From positions 1 through 64,000 of the forward strand of contig NZ_LZKR01000004.1 in the NCBI RefSeq assembly GCF_001672915.1: DNA of 64,000 nucleotides, in the 5' to 3' direction. This DNA is from Mycobacterium sp. 1245805.9 (GTDB lineage Bacteria; Actinomycetota; Actinomycetes; Mycobacteriales; Mycobacteriaceae). Both the position numbers and the translations under genes were made by a program. Positions within the stretch are counted from its first letter, which is position 1. Each line of letters starts with the position of its first letter. Under the pieces are notes generated by a model, which saw nothing but the letters and a program-made list of their open reading frames with translations, was not told the DNA's origin and searched no databases. This document shows, piece after piece, positions 18,399 to 28,055 of this stretch.

Positions 18399-19273
18399 GC
18401 GACCAACTTCGCGACATTCGAGAGCTGGCCAACGACGCCGACGCCTACCGCGACGAGTTGTACCGACGCTGGACCGGACTGCTCAGCTACCGCTACATCG
18501 GCCGCAACCACGCGGCGATGAACATCGGCGAGACCGACGACACCGTCACCATCCGCCGCGACATGCGCAACGAGGCCGGGGGGCTCATGGTGGCGCCGTT
18601 GGCGATCGCCTCCCCGGAGGGATGCCAGACCGACATGGTCGCGGTGCCGAACCCGGTCATCGCATCGGTGCAGATCATCGACCCCGGCTACGACGTCAGC
18701 CGCATCGAGATCGTCGGTTCCGGCATCGTGCACCAGGGCCGCACCATGGGTTACGGGCGATGCAAGATCGTCGACGCCGACAACCCCGACCGGGTGATCG
18801 CGTTCAACGAGGGGCAGGGCGCCGTCATCGGTGTGCCACCGGAAGGCCTTGGCAAGATGGATGTTTCGGGCACCGAGCTGGTGATCGAGGACTCGCCCGA
18901 TCTGCCCCCGCTGTGGCAGGCGTTCGGAGCCGCCAAGCGCGACGACGGCCATTGGGTGCTGCCCGCGCTGAGCGCTGAACTGGCCTCGCCGGACGCCGCG
19001 CTGCACATCGGGCCTCAGCACGTCGTCCTCGAGACCGCGGCAATCCACCTGGCCGCCGAGGTCGCAGGCACCCGAAAACTCCAGGTCGTCAGCTGGCACG
19101 TGATGTTCATGTCGCGCGGGAAGGTAGGCCCCTTCCGCGTGGAGGGCGCGGCGCATGCTGGGGGCCCCGGACGAATCGGCGTCCGCATGCTCCTGCACGA
19201 CGAGGGAAACGCGGACAAGGCCGTCACGTCCGCCGCGGCGATCTTCGAGACGGTAACCTCCCGCGGGATTTAA
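18395..19273 (+). CDS. Double-hotdog thioesterase-like protein
   Basis: 292-aa protein with two hotdog-like halves (about 40-155 and 190-290). The first contains the conserved G-R-T-M-G-Y-G-R-C-K-I-V-D block with R-V-I-A-F-N-E-G-Q-G. GTG at 18395 overlaps the acyl-CoA dehydrogenase stop (GTGA), so the two are translationally coupled. A thioesterase or acyl-CoA-binding role in the same lipid pathway is likely, but the catalytic residues cannot be assigned with confidence. Confidence 0.75.
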   Translation: MSDQLRDIRELANDADAYRDELYRRWTGLLSYRYIGRNHAAMNIGETDDTVTIRRDMRNEAGGLMVAPLAIASPEGCQTDMVAVPNPVIASVQIIDPGYDVSRIEIVGSGIVHQGRTMGYGRCKIVDADNPDRVIAFNEGQGAVIGVPPEGLGKMDVSGTELVIEDSPDLPPLWQAFGAAKRDDGHWVLPALSAELASPDAALHIGPQHVVLETAAIHLAAEVAGTRKLQVVSWHVMFMSRGKVGPFRVEGAAHAGGPGRIGVRMLLHDEGNADKAVTSAAAIFETVTSRGI

Positions 19274-19494
19274 ATTCAGCCGGAACTAACGGCCAACGGC
19301 GCGTAAACCTTTCGGCCGCGCCACCCCGCCGCGAGTGGGGCCTTGACCGCCCGTGAGCTGGCACGCAATGATCTTTGCCGTGAGCAACCATAGACGCTAG
19401 ACACCGTAGATGATAGAAACAGTCCGATGTGTAGTTTTGGGGCTTTCGGTCAATCCGAACCAAGTGTCGAACCTTGAAGGTAATGAGGGGAACG

Positions 19495-19839
19495 ATGAAG
19501 CAACGGGGACTGGCTAGGAAGGTTTCGGGGTGCGCGTTGGGCGCGCTGGCGGCCGTCATGCTGGTGCCGACCGCCGTCGCGCACGCCGACCAGACCGACC
19601 AGGATTTCACCAACTATCTGCAGGCGCATGGCGTCGACCTCGGTAGCCCGGCGCTGGACGTGAAGGCGGCGCAGGTGATGTGCAAAGACCTCGAGGCCGG
19701 GTACAGCCAGAAGGATGAGATAGACCAACTGACGGGCTCGCATCGGTTGAGCGAGGGCCAAGCCCAGATGTTCGTCGCCGCGGCAACCGCGGACTACTGC
19801 CCCGCAAAGCACCCGCCGAGCAAGCCAAGCAGCAGCTAG
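19495..19839 (+). CDS. DUF732 secreted protein
   Basis: 114-aa exported protein with a Sec signal peptide: basic K-Q-R-G-L-A-R-K, hydrophobic core to about residue 30, and cleavage near A-H-A-D. The mature part begins with D-Q-T-D-Q-D-F-T-N-Y-L-Q-A-H-G-V and carries two Cys (M-C-K-D-L and Y-C-P-A), the DUF732 pattern common in mycobacteria. The ATG at 19495 has GAGGGG upstream; an earlier in-frame ATG at 19474 lacks a site and precedes the signal. Function is unknown. Confidence 0.88.
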   Translation: MKQRGLARKVSGCALGALAAVMLVPTAVAHADQTDQDFTNYLQAHGVDLGSPALDVKAAQVMCKDLEAGYSQKDEIDQLTGSHRLSEGQAQMFVAAATADYCPAKHPPSKPSSS

Positions 19840-19949
19840 CCGCGTCCGTCGGGTCGCGACGGCGGGGATCGCGGCGCGTCGAATCCCTGGTCATACATCT
19901 GCGTGCGTCTGTATGGTGCAAAAAACACCGGCACGACGGGAGACGCACA

Positions 19950-20732
19950 GTGACAGGACGGTTGGCGGGAAAGGTCGCGCTCGTCAGTGGCGGGGCTCGG
20001 GGGATGGGCGCCTCGCATGTGCGGACGCTGGTCGCCGAAGGTGCCAAGGTCGTGTTCGGCGACATCCTCGATGACGAGGGCAAGGCCGTCGCGGCCGAAC
20101 TCGGCGACCCCGTCCGCTACGTGCACCTGGACGTGACCAAACCCGAGCAATGGGAGTCCGCGGTGGCCACCGCCATCGCCGAGTTCGGCGGCATCGACGT
20201 GCTGGTGAACAACGCGGGCATCATCAACATCGGCACGTTCGAGGACTACGAGCTCTCGGAGTGGCACCGCATTCTCGACATCAACCTGACAGGGGTGTTC
20301 CTCGGCATCCGCGCCGTGGTGAAACCCATGAAGGAAGCGGGCCGGGGATCGATCATCAACATCTCCTCGATCGAAGGCATGGCCGGCACCATCGGTTGCC
20401 ATGGTTACACCGCAACCAAATTCGCGGTCCGCGGGTTGACGAAGTCGGCCGCGCTCGAACTGGGCCCCAGCGGAATTCGGGTCAACTCGATTCATCCCGG
20501 ACTCATCAAGACGCCGATGACCGAATGGGTCCCCGAAGACATCTTCAACACCGCGGTGGGCCGGATCGGCGAGCCGAAGGAGGTTTCCAGCCTCGTGGTG
20601 TATTTGGCCAGCGACGAGTCCAGCTACTCGACCGGTTCGGAGTTCGTGGTCGACGGCGGCACCACCGCGGGCCTGGCACACAAGGACTTCTCCGTGGTCG
20701 ACGCCAGCCAGCAGCCCGAGTGGGTCACCTAA
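19950..20732 (+). CDS. fabG3: SDR hydroxysteroid dehydrogenase, FabG3 (Rv2002-type)
   Basis: 260-aa classical SDR. Cofactor motif S-G-G-A-R-G-M-G (about 14-21), N-N-A-G at about 89-92, catalytic Ser in I-S-S-I-E-G and Y-T-A-T-K (Y-x3-K at about 153-157). By recall it closely matches M. tuberculosis Rv2002 (FabG3), an NADH-dependent 3alpha,20beta-hydroxysteroid dehydrogenase, including the ending S-Q-Q-P-E-W-V-T. The start is GTG at 19950. It stands alone between the DUF732 gene and the convergent mmpL, with a strong hairpin after it. Confidence 0.92.
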   Translation: MTGRLAGKVALVSGGARGMGASHVRTLVAEGAKVVFGDILDDEGKAVAAELGDPVRYVHLDVTKPEQWESAVATAIAEFGGIDVLVNNAGIINIGTFEDYELSEWHRILDINLTGVFLGIRAVVKPMKEAGRGSIINISSIEGMAGTIGCHGYTATKFAVRGLTKSAALELGPSGIRVNSIHPGLIKTPMTEWVPEDIFNTAVGRIGEPKEVSSLVVYLASDESSYSTGSEFVVDGGTTAGLAHKDFSVVDASQQPEWVT

Positions 20733-20763
20733 GCCTTTTTCTAGGCCTTTAGCCGCATCGAAA

Positions 20764-20810
20764 CTGCGCTCAGCGCTACCGGATTGGCGGTTGGCACGCG
20801 CTGAGCGCAG
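20764..20810. terminator. Perfect 13-bp hairpin between convergent fabG3 and mmpL
   Basis: CTGCGCTCAGCGC (20764-20776) is inverted exactly as GCGCTGAGCGCAG (20798-20810), with a 21-nt loop. No U-tract follows, as is common for mycobacterial terminators. Its position between two convergent stops suits a bidirectional terminator. Confidence 0.7.
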
Positions 20811-20824
20811 ACTCGGCGCAGGGC

Positions 20825-23719
20825 TTAGACCGTCGCGAGGGATTCGCCTTTCTTGGCCGGCGTGGGCCACGGCGCGGGCACCGGCCGCTGCCGCACCCGT
20901 TGCGGCCACCAGAACCACTTGCCCAGCAGCGCCGCGATCGACGGCATCATCAGCGACCGCACGATCAGCGTGTCGAAGAGCAGGCCCAGGCCGATGGTGG
21001 TGCCGACCTGGCCGATGACGGTGAGTTCACTGACCGCCATCGTCATCATCGTGAACGCGAACACCAGGCCCGCCGAGGTGACCACCGACCCCGTTCCGCC
21101 CATCGCGCGGATGATGCCCGTGTTCAGGCCGGCGTGGATCTCTTCCTTGAACCGGGCCACCAGCAGCAGGTTGTAGTCGGCGCCGACGGCCAGCAGGATG
21201 ATGACCGACATCGCCAGCACCATCCAGTGCAGTTCGATGCCGATCAGGTGTTGCCAGATGAGCACCGAGAGTCCGAAGGATGCGCCCAGGGAGATCAGGA
21301 CGGTGCCCACGATCACGGCCGAGCCGACGACGCTGCGCGTGATGATCAGCATGATGATGAAAATCAGGCACAGCGAGGCGATTCCGGCGATCAGCAGGTC
21401 ATAGTTGCTGCCGTCCTGCATGTCCTTGTAGGTCGCCGCGGTGCCGCCGAGGTAGATCTTGGCGCCCTCCAGCGGCGTTCCCTTGAGCGATTCGTACGCG
21501 GCCTTCTTGATCGCTTCGATGTGCGAAATGCCCTCCGGCGTCATGGGATCGCCGTCGTGGCTGATGATGAACCGCACCGCGTGGCCGTCGGGCGAAAGGA
21601 AATTCTTCATGCCCTTCTTGAACTCGGCGTTGTTGAACGTCTCCGGGGGCAGGTAGAACGAGTCGTCGTTCTTGGACGCGTCGAACGCCTTGCCCATTGC
21701 ATTGGAGTTCTTCTGCGCCTCGTTCTGCTGATCCTGCAGCCCCTTCTGCGTCGAATACATGGTCAGCATCGTCGTCTTCATGGCTCGCATGTTCTCGATC
21801 ATGGAGGGCATCAGCGCCACCATCTGGGGCATCAGCGTGTCGAGATGATCCATGACGGGCAGCAGGCTCTGGATGTCGTCGGTCATCGTGTCGATGCCGT
21901 CGAGGGCGTCGAACACGGACCGGATCGAAAAGCACACCGGGATGTCGTAGCAGTGCTTCTCCCAGTAGAAGTAGCTGCGGATGGGGCGGAAGAAGTCCTC
22001 GAAATCGGCCATGTGCTGGCGCAATTCGTCGATGTCGATGGTCATCTCGTGCATTTTTCTGACCATGACATGCATGTCGTCGGCCATCTGCGCGGTGATG
22101 CTGGACATCTTTTCCATGCTGTCGATGGTGGTCTGCATCATGTCGGCCTGGTGCAGCATGTCGGCCATCTGGTCCGCCTGGTATTTCTGATTCATCTGCT
22201 GGGTGACGCTCTGCATGCTGATCTGGAACGGAATCGAGGTGTGCTCGATCGGGGTGCCCTGCGGCCGGGTGATCGCCTGCACGCGCGAAATTCCGGGCAC
22301 CCGGAAGATCGACTTGGCGATCTTGTCGATGACCAGGAAATCGGCGGAATTGCGTAGGTCGTGGTCACTTTCGATCATCAGCAGCTCGGGGTTCATCCGG
22401 GCGTTCGAGAAGTGCCGGTCCGCCGCCGCGTAACCGGCGTTCGCCGGCAGATCGGCGGGTAGGTATTTGCGGTCGTTGTAGTTGGTCCGGTAGCCGGGCA
22501 GGGTCAGCAGGCCGACGAGTGCGATCGCGATCGTCACGATCAGGACGGGGCCGGGCCACCGGACGACGACGGCACCCACCTTGCGCCAGCCGCGGGTCCG
22601 CTGCGCCCGCCTGGGTTCCAGCGTCTGGCGGAAGCGCGACGCCACCGAGATCACGGCGGGGCCAAGCGTCAACGCCGCACCGACCACCACCACCATGCCG
22701 ATGGCCAACGGGATGCCCAGCGTCTGGAAGTAGGGCAGGTTGGTGAAGTGCAGGCAGAAGGTCGCGCCCGCGATGGTCAGGCCGGAGCCGGCCACGACGT
22801 GCGCGGTGCCGCCAAACATGGTGTAGTACGCGTCTTCTCGCGATTCGCCGACCGACCGGGCTTCCTGATATCGGCCGATCAGGAAGATCGCGTAGTCGGT
22901 CGCGGCGGCGATCGCCAGCGTCACCAACAGGTTGGTGGCGAACGTGGAGAGCCCGATGATGTTGTAGTAGCCGAGGAACGCCACCATGCCGCGCGCCGCG
23001 GATAGTTCGAGGACCACCATCACCAACGTGAGCAGCACGGTGATGATGGACCGGTAGACCATAAGCAGCATCGCGATGATCACCACGAACGTGACGGTCG
23101 TGATCACCTGCAGGCTGCGGTCGCCGGCGATGTGCTGATCGGCCTGCACGGCGGCGGGTCCGGTGACGTAGGCCTTGACTCCGTTCGGAGCCGGCAGGCT
23201 CTTGACGATGTTCTGCACGGCCTCGACCGACTCGTTGGCCAGGGCCTCGCCCTGGTTGCCCGCGAGGTAGACCTGGACGTAGGCGGCCTTGCCGTCGTTG
23301 CTCTGGACACCGGCCCCGCTCAGCGGATCGCTCCACATGTCCTGGACGTGTTCGACGTGTTTGGTGTCGGCGTCGAGCTTCTTGACCATCTGGTCGTAGT
23401 AGGCGTGCGCATCGTTGCCCAACGGGTTTTGGCCCTCCAGCACGATCATCACCGAGCTGTTGGACTTGTACTCGCGGAACACGTCGCCCATGTGTTTGGT
23501 CGCGATGACCGATTGCGCGTCGTCCGGGCTCATCGAGACCGAGCGCAGCTTCCCGACCTCGTCCAGCTGCGGGACGATCGTGTTGAGCACCGCGATGATC
23601 GCGATCCAGCCAAGGATGATGGGAACGGCGAAACGTCGGATGATCCGCGGGATCGCCGGGCGCTCCGCGTGCCTGGGGACGGGAAGGATATCGGTCGGGT
23701 GTTCGGTGCTTGCGCTCAT
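20825..23719 (-). CDS. mmpL: MmpL-family RND transporter (MmpL4/5 type)
   Basis: 964-aa RND-superfamily exporter. TM1 lies at about residues 24-44, and the first permease bundle at about 200-400 contains [12 protein letters not shown]. The second bundle at about 770-940 contains [12 protein letters not shown]; these D-Y pairs are the proton-relay residues. Between them a large domain (about 490-700) holds a long Met/Gln-rich coiled-coil hairpin and the paired cysteines H-C-Y-D-I-P-V-C-F, features of MmpL4/MmpL5 siderophore and drug exporters. The ATG at 23719 overlaps the mmpS stop; the frame open to 23806 is a shadow. Confidence 0.95.
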   Translation of the reverse strand: MSASTEHPTDILPVPRHAERPAIPRIIRRFAVPIILGWIAIIAVLNTIVPQLDEVGKLRSVSMSPDDAQSVIATKHMGDVFREYKSNSSVMIVLEGQNPLGNDAHAYYDQMVKKLDADTKHVEHVQDMWSDPLSGAGVQSNDGKAAYVQVYLAGNQGEALANESVEAVQNIVKSLPAPNGVKAYVTGPAAVQADQHIAGDRSLQVITTVTFVVIIAMLLMVYRSIITVLLTLVMVVLELSAARGMVAFLGYYNIIGLSTFATNLLVTLAIAAATDYAIFLIGRYQEARSVGESREDAYYTMFGGTAHVVAGSGLTIAGATFCLHFTNLPYFQTLGIPLAIGMVVVVGAALTLGPAVISVASRFRQTLEPRRAQRTRGWRKVGAVVVRWPGPVLIVTIAIALVGLLTLPGYRTNYNDRKYLPADLPANAGYAAADRHFSNARMNPELLMIESDHDLRNSADFLVIDKIAKSIFRVPGISRVQAITRPQGTPIEHTSIPFQISMQSVTQQMNQKYQADQMADMLHQADMMQTTIDSMEKMSSITAQMADDMHVMVRKMHEMTIDIDELRQHMADFEDFFRPIRSYFYWEKHCYDIPVCFSIRSVFDALDGIDTMTDDIQSLLPVMDHLDTLMPQMVALMPSMIENMRAMKTTMLTMYSTQKGLQDQQNEAQKNSNAMGKAFDASKNDDSFYLPPETFNNAEFKKGMKNFLSPDGHAVRFIISHDGDPMTPEGISHIEAIKKAAYESLKGTPLEGAKIYLGGTAATYKDMQDGSNYDLLIAGIASLCLIFIIMLIITRSVVGSAVIVGTVLISLGASFGLSVLIWQHLIGIELHWMVLAMSVIILLAVGADYNLLLVARFKEEIHAGLNTGIIRAMGGTGSVVTSAGLVFAFTMMTMAVSELTVIGQVGTTIGLGLLFDTLIVRSLMMPSIAALLGKWFWWPQRVRQRPVPAPWPTPAKKGESLATV

Positions 23720-24150
23720 GCGGATTTCACCAAGCAAAAGGTCAGGGCGTGCACGCCGTTGGTTATCTTCTCGTCCTTGACTTCGTCGTCGATCGTGATG
23801 CGACAACCGAGGCGGTCACCGTCGCTTTGGGCCGATAGGTTCGGGAACACCGAGGGCGCGGTCGTGCTGAGGACTAGCGTCCAGGGCAGTGGCGCATCGT
23901 CGATGCGCCTGGGGTCGGCGGAGAGATCCAGGTAGTTCACGTTGGCGTGGCTGGCCGAGCCGAAGATCTCGTACTTGACGACCTTGGGCTTGAAGGGCTT
24001 GGAGTCATCCTGCCGGGGGCTGGTCATGACCCCGGTGTCATTGGCCGTGAAAAAGGACTTGACCCGCGCCACGGTGAACCCGCCAATCACCACCACCGCG
24101 ACGATCAAGAGCGGCAACCACGCATTGCGCACGACCTTGGATAGCTGCAC
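23716..24150 (-). CDS. mmpS: MmpS-family accessory protein
   Basis: 144-aa membrane-anchored periplasmic partner of MmpL. One N-terminal TM helix (about 10-30), then a beta-rich domain with [16 protein letters not shown] and a Cys pair (G-C-R-I-T and F-C-L-V) expected to form a disulfide. It is translationally coupled to mmpL (ATGA overlap). In the known MmpS4/L4 and MmpS5/L5 systems the pair exports siderophores and drugs; substrate here is inferred only. A 238-bp gap upstream carries a strong palindrome. Confidence 0.95.
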   Translation of the reverse strand: MQLSKVVRNAWLPLLIVAVVVIGGFTVARVKSFFTANDTGVMTSPRQDDSKPFKPKVVKYEIFGSASHANVNYLDLSADPRRIDDAPLPWTLVLSTTAPSVFPNLSAQSDGDRLGCRITIDDEVKDEKITNGVHALTFCLVKSA

Positions 24151-24345
24151 CTGCGTGGATTCCTCTCCTGGTCAATCGACGGTGCTGCATCGCCCGCTAG
24201 GTGATCACCGCATTACGTTGCGCCACAACGGAGTTCATAGCTCGCCGCGATTTGCGCAGTTTGAGCCGTCGGGCCCTGGGAAATCTGCCCCTGCATCGCC
24301 GAACCCCCGCCTGATGCCACCCGAGCATAATACATCGCCTGCATA

Positions 24346-24364
24346 GTTTGCACACAGTGCAAAC
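24346..24364. promoter_or_regulatory. Putative TetR operator before mmpS-mmpL
   Basis: GTTTGCACACAGTGCAAAC is a perfect inverted repeat: 8-bp arms with a 3-base centre. It lies 196 bp upstream of mmpS, just after the TetR stop. TTGCA and GCAAAC recur with the same spacing at 25016-25034 in front of the TetR gene. Confidence 0.62.
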
Positions 24365-24388
24365 CAAGGTGATCTAGCTAACTATCCG

Positions 24389-25015
24389 TCACTTGGCGAA
24401 GATGCTGTTGACCAGCGCGGCAGCGTTTTCGACGTAGGGCATCGGCGTGTCTTCGGAATCCTTCGGTTCGCCGCTGGCCCAGCGTTCGATGCCCGACCGC
24501 ACGGCCGTCAATGCCAGCGCGGCGATCAAGGGGGGTATCTCGTCGTCCGGCCGCATCCCCTGGCGGCGGGCGATGATGTCGGTCAGCTGGTTCTGGAACC
24601 GCTCCAGCTCGGCGAGAAACGCGGCCATGACGGCGGGGCTGGTCTTGGCGAGCTCGAGCATGCCCACGGCCTGTTCGCGTCGCGGGGGCACGTCGCGGAG
24701 ATGGTGCGCGGCCAGCGTGATCAGCTCCGCCAGGACCACCCGATAGGGTGCCGGACCGGCCGCGACGAAATCTTCCGCCAGCTCCGGGGGCAGGTCGGAG
24801 GGGCCGTAGGCGATCGCCGATTCCTTGGTGGGGAAGTAGTTGAAGAAAGTCCGCGTCGAGATTCCCGCCTCGATGCAGATCTCCTCGATGGTCACCTTGT
24901 CGAAGCCGCGGCCGGTCGCCAGGCGCACCGCGGCGTCGCGGATGTCCGCGCTCGTCTGGCGACGACGTCGCTCGCGAAGACCCATCGGGTGGCACTGGTT
25001 GCGCATGACACTCAT
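24389..25015 (-). CDS. TetR-family regulator of mmpS-mmpL
   Basis: 208-aa TetR regulator. The HTH (about residues 25-65) reads D-K-V-T-I-E-E-I-C-I-E-A-G-I-S-T-R-T-F-F-N-Y-F, with the recognition helix ending in the F-F-N-Y-F variant typical of one actinobacterial TetR class. The C-terminal domain is all helical. ATG at 25015 is chosen (another ATG at 25006 in frame). It is encoded directly upstream of mmpS in the same direction, and palindromes sit both upstream of it and before mmpS. Expected role: repression of itself and the exporter, released by an exported compound (inference). Confidence 0.9.
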   Translation of the reverse strand: MSVMRNQCHPMGLRERRRRQTSADIRDAAVRLATGRGFDKVTIEEICIEAGISTRTFFNYFPTKESAIAYGPSDLPPELAEDFVAAGPAPYRVVLAELITLAAHHLRDVPPRREQAVGMLELAKTSPAVMAAFLAELERFQNQLTDIIARRQGMRPDDEIPPLIAALALTAVRSGIERWASGEPKDSEDTPMPYVENAAALVNSIFAK

Positions 25016-25034
25016 CGTTGCACGATACGCAAAC
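25016..25034. promoter_or_regulatory. Second TetR operator candidate, upstream of the regulator
   Basis: CGTTGCACGATACGCAAAC lies immediately upstream of the TetR start. It keeps the TTGC/GCAA inverted core and the spacing of the perfect site at 24346-24364 (12 of 19 positions identical). Overlap with the start region suits autorepression. Confidence 0.5.
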
Positions 25035-25041
25035 TTTGCAG

Positions 25042-25971
25042 TCAAAAGCCGCGCGAGGTTAGGGCCGCGCGCAGGTGAGCGCACTGACTGGCGAAGAACT
25101 TGACCGATATCGGGGCCCTGTCCGCGATCTGGTCGAACGCGTGAAACGCGCCCGGAGCGATCTCTTCGTGGACGGGTACGCCGGCCTCCCGCAGGCGGCG
25201 CCCGTAGTCCAAGCACTCCTGGTAGAACAGGTCCAGCGTCCCGACGCCGATCCAGGCCGGCGGCAGGCCCGACAGGTCTTCCCGACGGGCCGGCGCCGCC
25301 TCCCGCGGATCCGCGCCGTTGAGGTACCACCGCCACGCCAGCTGATTGTCGGTTTCGGTCCACATGAGGCGCTTGTGGCCGTCGTGATTGGCGCCGGTGC
25401 GGTCGTCGAGCATCGGGTAGACCAGCAGCTGGAACGCGACTTTGACGTCGTCGCGGTCGTGCGCCCGCTGTGCCACGGCGGCCGCGAAATGCCCACCGGC
25501 ACTTGCCCCGCCGACCGCGACGCGGTCCGGATCGACCCACGGTTGGTGCGCCAGCCATCGCAGCGCCGCGTAGCAGTCCTCGACCGGGATCGGATAGGGG
25601 TGCTCGGGCGCGAGCCGGTGTTCCACCGAGGCCACCGCGACACCGGTGTGATTGGACAGCTTGCGAAGAAACTTGTCGTCGTGGGCGGCGTGTCCCATGA
25701 TTGTGCCGCCGCCGTGGATCCACAGCATCGCCGGCGCCGGCTGGGGCAGGCCGACGGGGCGGTGCAGGCGAACCGTGACGTGTTGGTTGACCGCGGCCAC
25801 CGGGACGTTACGCAGCCGGCCCGCGTTGCCCATCAGGTTCATCAGCGCACGCTGGACCCGATAGCCCCGGTGCAGCGCGTATCCGCGGGGCAAGAAGTGG
25901 GCCGCCTTGCGCAGACCGGGATCCACCGCGTGCCGCGACGTGAAGGCGTTGCCGGCGTGCGTGTTTGCCAT
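25042..25971 (-). CDS. Alpha/beta hydrolase, HSL-type esterase/lipase
   Basis: 309-aa esterase of the hormone-sensitive lipase family. The oxyanion-hole motif H-G-G-G (about 85-88) precedes the nucleophile elbow G-A-S-A-G-G (about 159-164). Asp in G-T-L-D-L-F and His in G-A-F-H-A-F complete the triad. Mycobacterial Lip enzymes of this type cleave short-chain esters and acylglycerols. It ends 26 bp upstream of the TetR start on the same strand, so it may be cotranscribed with or read through into tetR-mmpSL, although the operator between them suggests separate control. Confidence 0.9.
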   Translation of the reverse strand: MANTHAGNAFTSRHAVDPGLRKAAHFLPRGYALHRGYRVQRALMNLMGNAGRLRNVPVAAVNQHVTVRLHRPVGLPQPAPAMLWIHGGGTIMGHAAHDDKFLRKLSNHTGVAVASVEHRLAPEHPYPIPVEDCYAALRWLAHQPWVDPDRVAVGGASAGGHFAAAVAQRAHDRDDVKVAFQLLVYPMLDDRTGANHDGHKRLMWTETDNQLAWRWYLNGADPREAAPARREDLSGLPPAWIGVGTLDLFYQECLDYGRRLREAGVPVHEEIAPGAFHAFDQIADRAPISVKFFASQCAHLRAALTSRGF

Positions 25972-26056
25972 CGCGTGCCCTCCGCTCCAGTGCGCCGACC
26001 ATACCTGACGTGGTCATCAACTGATTGGCCTGCGGACCGAGAGGGTAAACGGGGTC

Positions 26057-27382
26057 GTGGCTTCGACCATGACCAAGGTCATCAACGTCCTGGATCCGCG
26101 CACCGGCGACCAGGTGACGCAGGTGCCCATCACCGAGCCGTCCGACTGTGACGATGCGGTCCGGCGCGCCGCGGATGCCGCGGCTGCCTGGGCGCGCACG
26201 GCGCCCGCCGAACGGGCCGAGGCGATCGCGGCGGCCGCGGCCGATGTCCGCGGCGCCGCAGACGAACTCGCCGAACTGAACGAGCGGGAAACCGGAAAAC
26301 TGCGCGACGACGCTCGCGGCGGTGTAGAGGCCGGAGTGGGCACCCTGTTGCAATACGCCCAACTCGGCCCATTGCACGGTGGGCGCAGCCTGCAGGGCGA
26401 TTGGTCGGCGATGGATCTGATGGTTCCGCGGCCGCGCGGCGTCGTCGCGGTGCTCACCCCCTGGAACGACCCCGTAGCGGTGGCCGCCGGTCTCCTCGGC
26501 GCGGCGCTGGTCACCGGGAACACCGTGGTCCACAAGCCCAGCGAGCGTTGCCCGGGGACCGGTCGACGGTTCGCTGAGCTGCTGGCCGCCCGGCTGCCCG
26601 AGGGCGTGCTGGAAATCGTTGACGGCGACGGGACGGTCGGTGCGCGGTTGGCCGAGTCGGAGCGCGTCGACGTGGTCGCACACGTCGGCAGCAGCGCGAC
26701 CGGCCGGGAGATCGCCCGCTGCTGTGTCGAGCGCGGCGCCAAGGCGCTGCTCGAGAACGGCGGAAACGACGCCCTGATCGTCGACGCCGACGTCGACCCT
26801 CGCTGGGCGGCCGGCCAGGCGGCGCTCGGCACGTTCGCCAACGCGGGCCAGATCTGTGTGTCGGTGGAGCGGGTCTATGTCGTCCAGCGGATCGCGGAGG
26901 CATTCGTCGATGCGCTGGTCGACGAGGCCTTGGCGTGGGCCGATCGGATCGGCCCGTTGGTGGACCAACGCCACCGCGAGCATGTGCACGCGCACGTCGA
27001 GGACGCGGTGCGGCGCGGCGCTCACATTCTGGCGGGTGGCGAACCGCGGCCGGGACCGGGATCGTTCTATCCGCCGACCGTTCTGACGGACTGCGCGCCG
27101 GACATGCTGGTGCTGCGCGAGGAGACGTTCGGTCCGATCGCGCCGGTGCGCTTGGTGCCGGATTTCGCCACGGCACTGGCCGAGGCCGCCGACGACCGCT
27201 TCGGCCTGGCCGCTACCGTGCTGACCGGCGACATGGCGCACGCGCAGGAGGCGTGGCGCAGCCTTCCGGTCGGAACCGTCAAGATCAACAACGTGTTCGG
27301 GGGCGCCCCCGGAGGAGTCTTCGGTCCCGAGCTACTCGACGAGATGACCGCCATGAAGGTGGTGCACTGGTCGCCGCTTTGA
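26057..27382 (+). CDS. Aldehyde dehydrogenase family protein
   Basis: 441-aa NAD(P)-dependent aldehyde dehydrogenase. The Rossmann part includes T-P-W-N-D-P (about 137-142), V-V-H-K-P-S-E-R and G-S-S-A-T-G. The general-base Glu lies in L-L-E-N-G-G-N-D (about 232-239) and the nucleophilic Cys in N-A-G-Q-I-C (about 264-269). E-E-T-F-G-P-I is present. It is somewhat shorter than the usual 480-500 residues, at both ends. The frame opens at GTG 26057; ATG 26069 is an alternative start. It is divergent from the HSL esterase. Confidence 0.92.
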   Translation: MASTMTKVINVLDPRTGDQVTQVPITEPSDCDDAVRRAADAAAAWARTAPAERAEAIAAAAADVRGAADELAELNERETGKLRDDARGGVEAGVGTLLQYAQLGPLHGGRSLQGDWSAMDLMVPRPRGVVAVLTPWNDPVAVAAGLLGAALVTGNTVVHKPSERCPGTGRRFAELLAARLPEGVLEIVDGDGTVGARLAESERVDVVAHVGSSATGREIARCCVERGAKALLENGGNDALIVDADVDPRWAAGQAALGTFANAGQICVSVERVYVVQRIAEAFVDALVDEALAWADRIGPLVDQRHREHVHAHVEDAVRRGAHILAGGEPRPGPGSFYPPTVLTDCAPDMLVLREETFGPIAPVRLVPDFATALAEAADDRFGLAATVLTGDMAHAQEAWRSLPVGTVKINNVFGGAPGGVFGPELLDEMTAMKVVHWSPL

Positions 27383-27387
27383 TCCGT

Positions 27388-27448
27388 CGCGAGAGTGCAG
27401 TTGCCGACACCGCCACTCGAGAAACGTGTCGCCAGTTGCACTTTCGCG
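27388..27448. terminator. Long hairpin between convergent ALDH and MGMT genes
   Basis: CGCGAGAGTGCA (27388-27399) pairs with TGCACTTTCGCG (27437-27448) with one G-U type mismatch. An inner stem pairs CGACAC (27405-27410) with GTGTCG (27426-27431). It fills the whole gap between the two convergent stops, as expected for a bidirectional terminator. Confidence 0.65.
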
Positions 27449-27449
27449 G

Positions 27450-28055
27450 CTAGGCTTGGTTCCGTTCCAGCTCGAGCAGGACGCGCTTGGCGGCCGGGCC
27501 GCCGCGGTAGGCGCCCATCGTTCCGTCGGACCGGATCACCCGATGACACGGCACGAAGATGGGGATCGGATTGGTCGCGCACGCGGTGCCGACGGCACGG
27601 ATGGCCTTGGGGGAGCCGGACAGTCGGGCCAGGGCGGCATAACTGGCCGTGTCCCCGTAGTCGACCTCGGTGTTGAGGTGCTCCAGCACGGTGCGCCGAA
27701 AGCCTTGTGACAGCGACCAATCCAGTGTGACGTCAAAGCTGTGACGGCGGCCGGTGAAGTATTCGTCGAGTTGTCGCACCATCGGATCCAACCGTGCGCG
27801 CGATTCGAGCACACGCGGACTGATGCGCTCCGAGAGGTTCTGCAGGACGCTGTCGCGGTCTTCGTTGGCGAACGCCACCCGCAGCAGCCCCAGCGGGGTG
27901 GCCGCCAACAGCAGCGGTCCGACGGCGGAGTCCACTGTGCGATAGGCGATGTCGAGCAGATCGCCGGCCTCGGCATCGCTTTCCAGGCGCGCGTGCAGGC
28001 GCCGCAGGCGCTCGCGATCGACCGGGTAGTGCTGAGTGAGATCCGTTGTGGTCAT
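27450..28055 (-). CDS. Methylated-DNA-[protein]-cysteine S-methyltransferase
   Basis: 201-aa DNA repair protein that removes alkyl groups from O6-alkylguanine in a suicide reaction. The acceptor Cys is in V-P-C-H-R-V-I (about 168-174), preceded by N-P-I-P-I-F. The helix-turn-helix recognition region with A-I-R-A-V-G and the C-terminal G-A-Y-R-G-G are present. The N-terminal 45 residues are longer than in Ogt and carry a helical leader. ATG at 28055 overlaps the sigma-factor stop (ATGA), so it is translationally coupled to the ECF sigma gene. Confidence 0.93.
   Translation of the reverse strand: MTTTDLTQHYPVDRERLRRLHARLESDAEAGDLLDIAYRTVDSAVGPLLLAATPLGLLRVAFANEDRDSVLQNLSERISPRVLESRARLDPMVRQLDEYFTGRRHSFDVTLDWSLSQGFRRTVLEHLNTEVDYGDTASYAALARLSGSPKAIRAVGTACATNPIPIFVPCHRVIRSDGTMGAYRGGPAAKRVLLELERNQA

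Noticed and set aside
24389..25723. 444-codon version of the mmpSL TetR
   Set aside because: The upstream part is a shadow of the HSL esterase; TetR homology begins at 25015.
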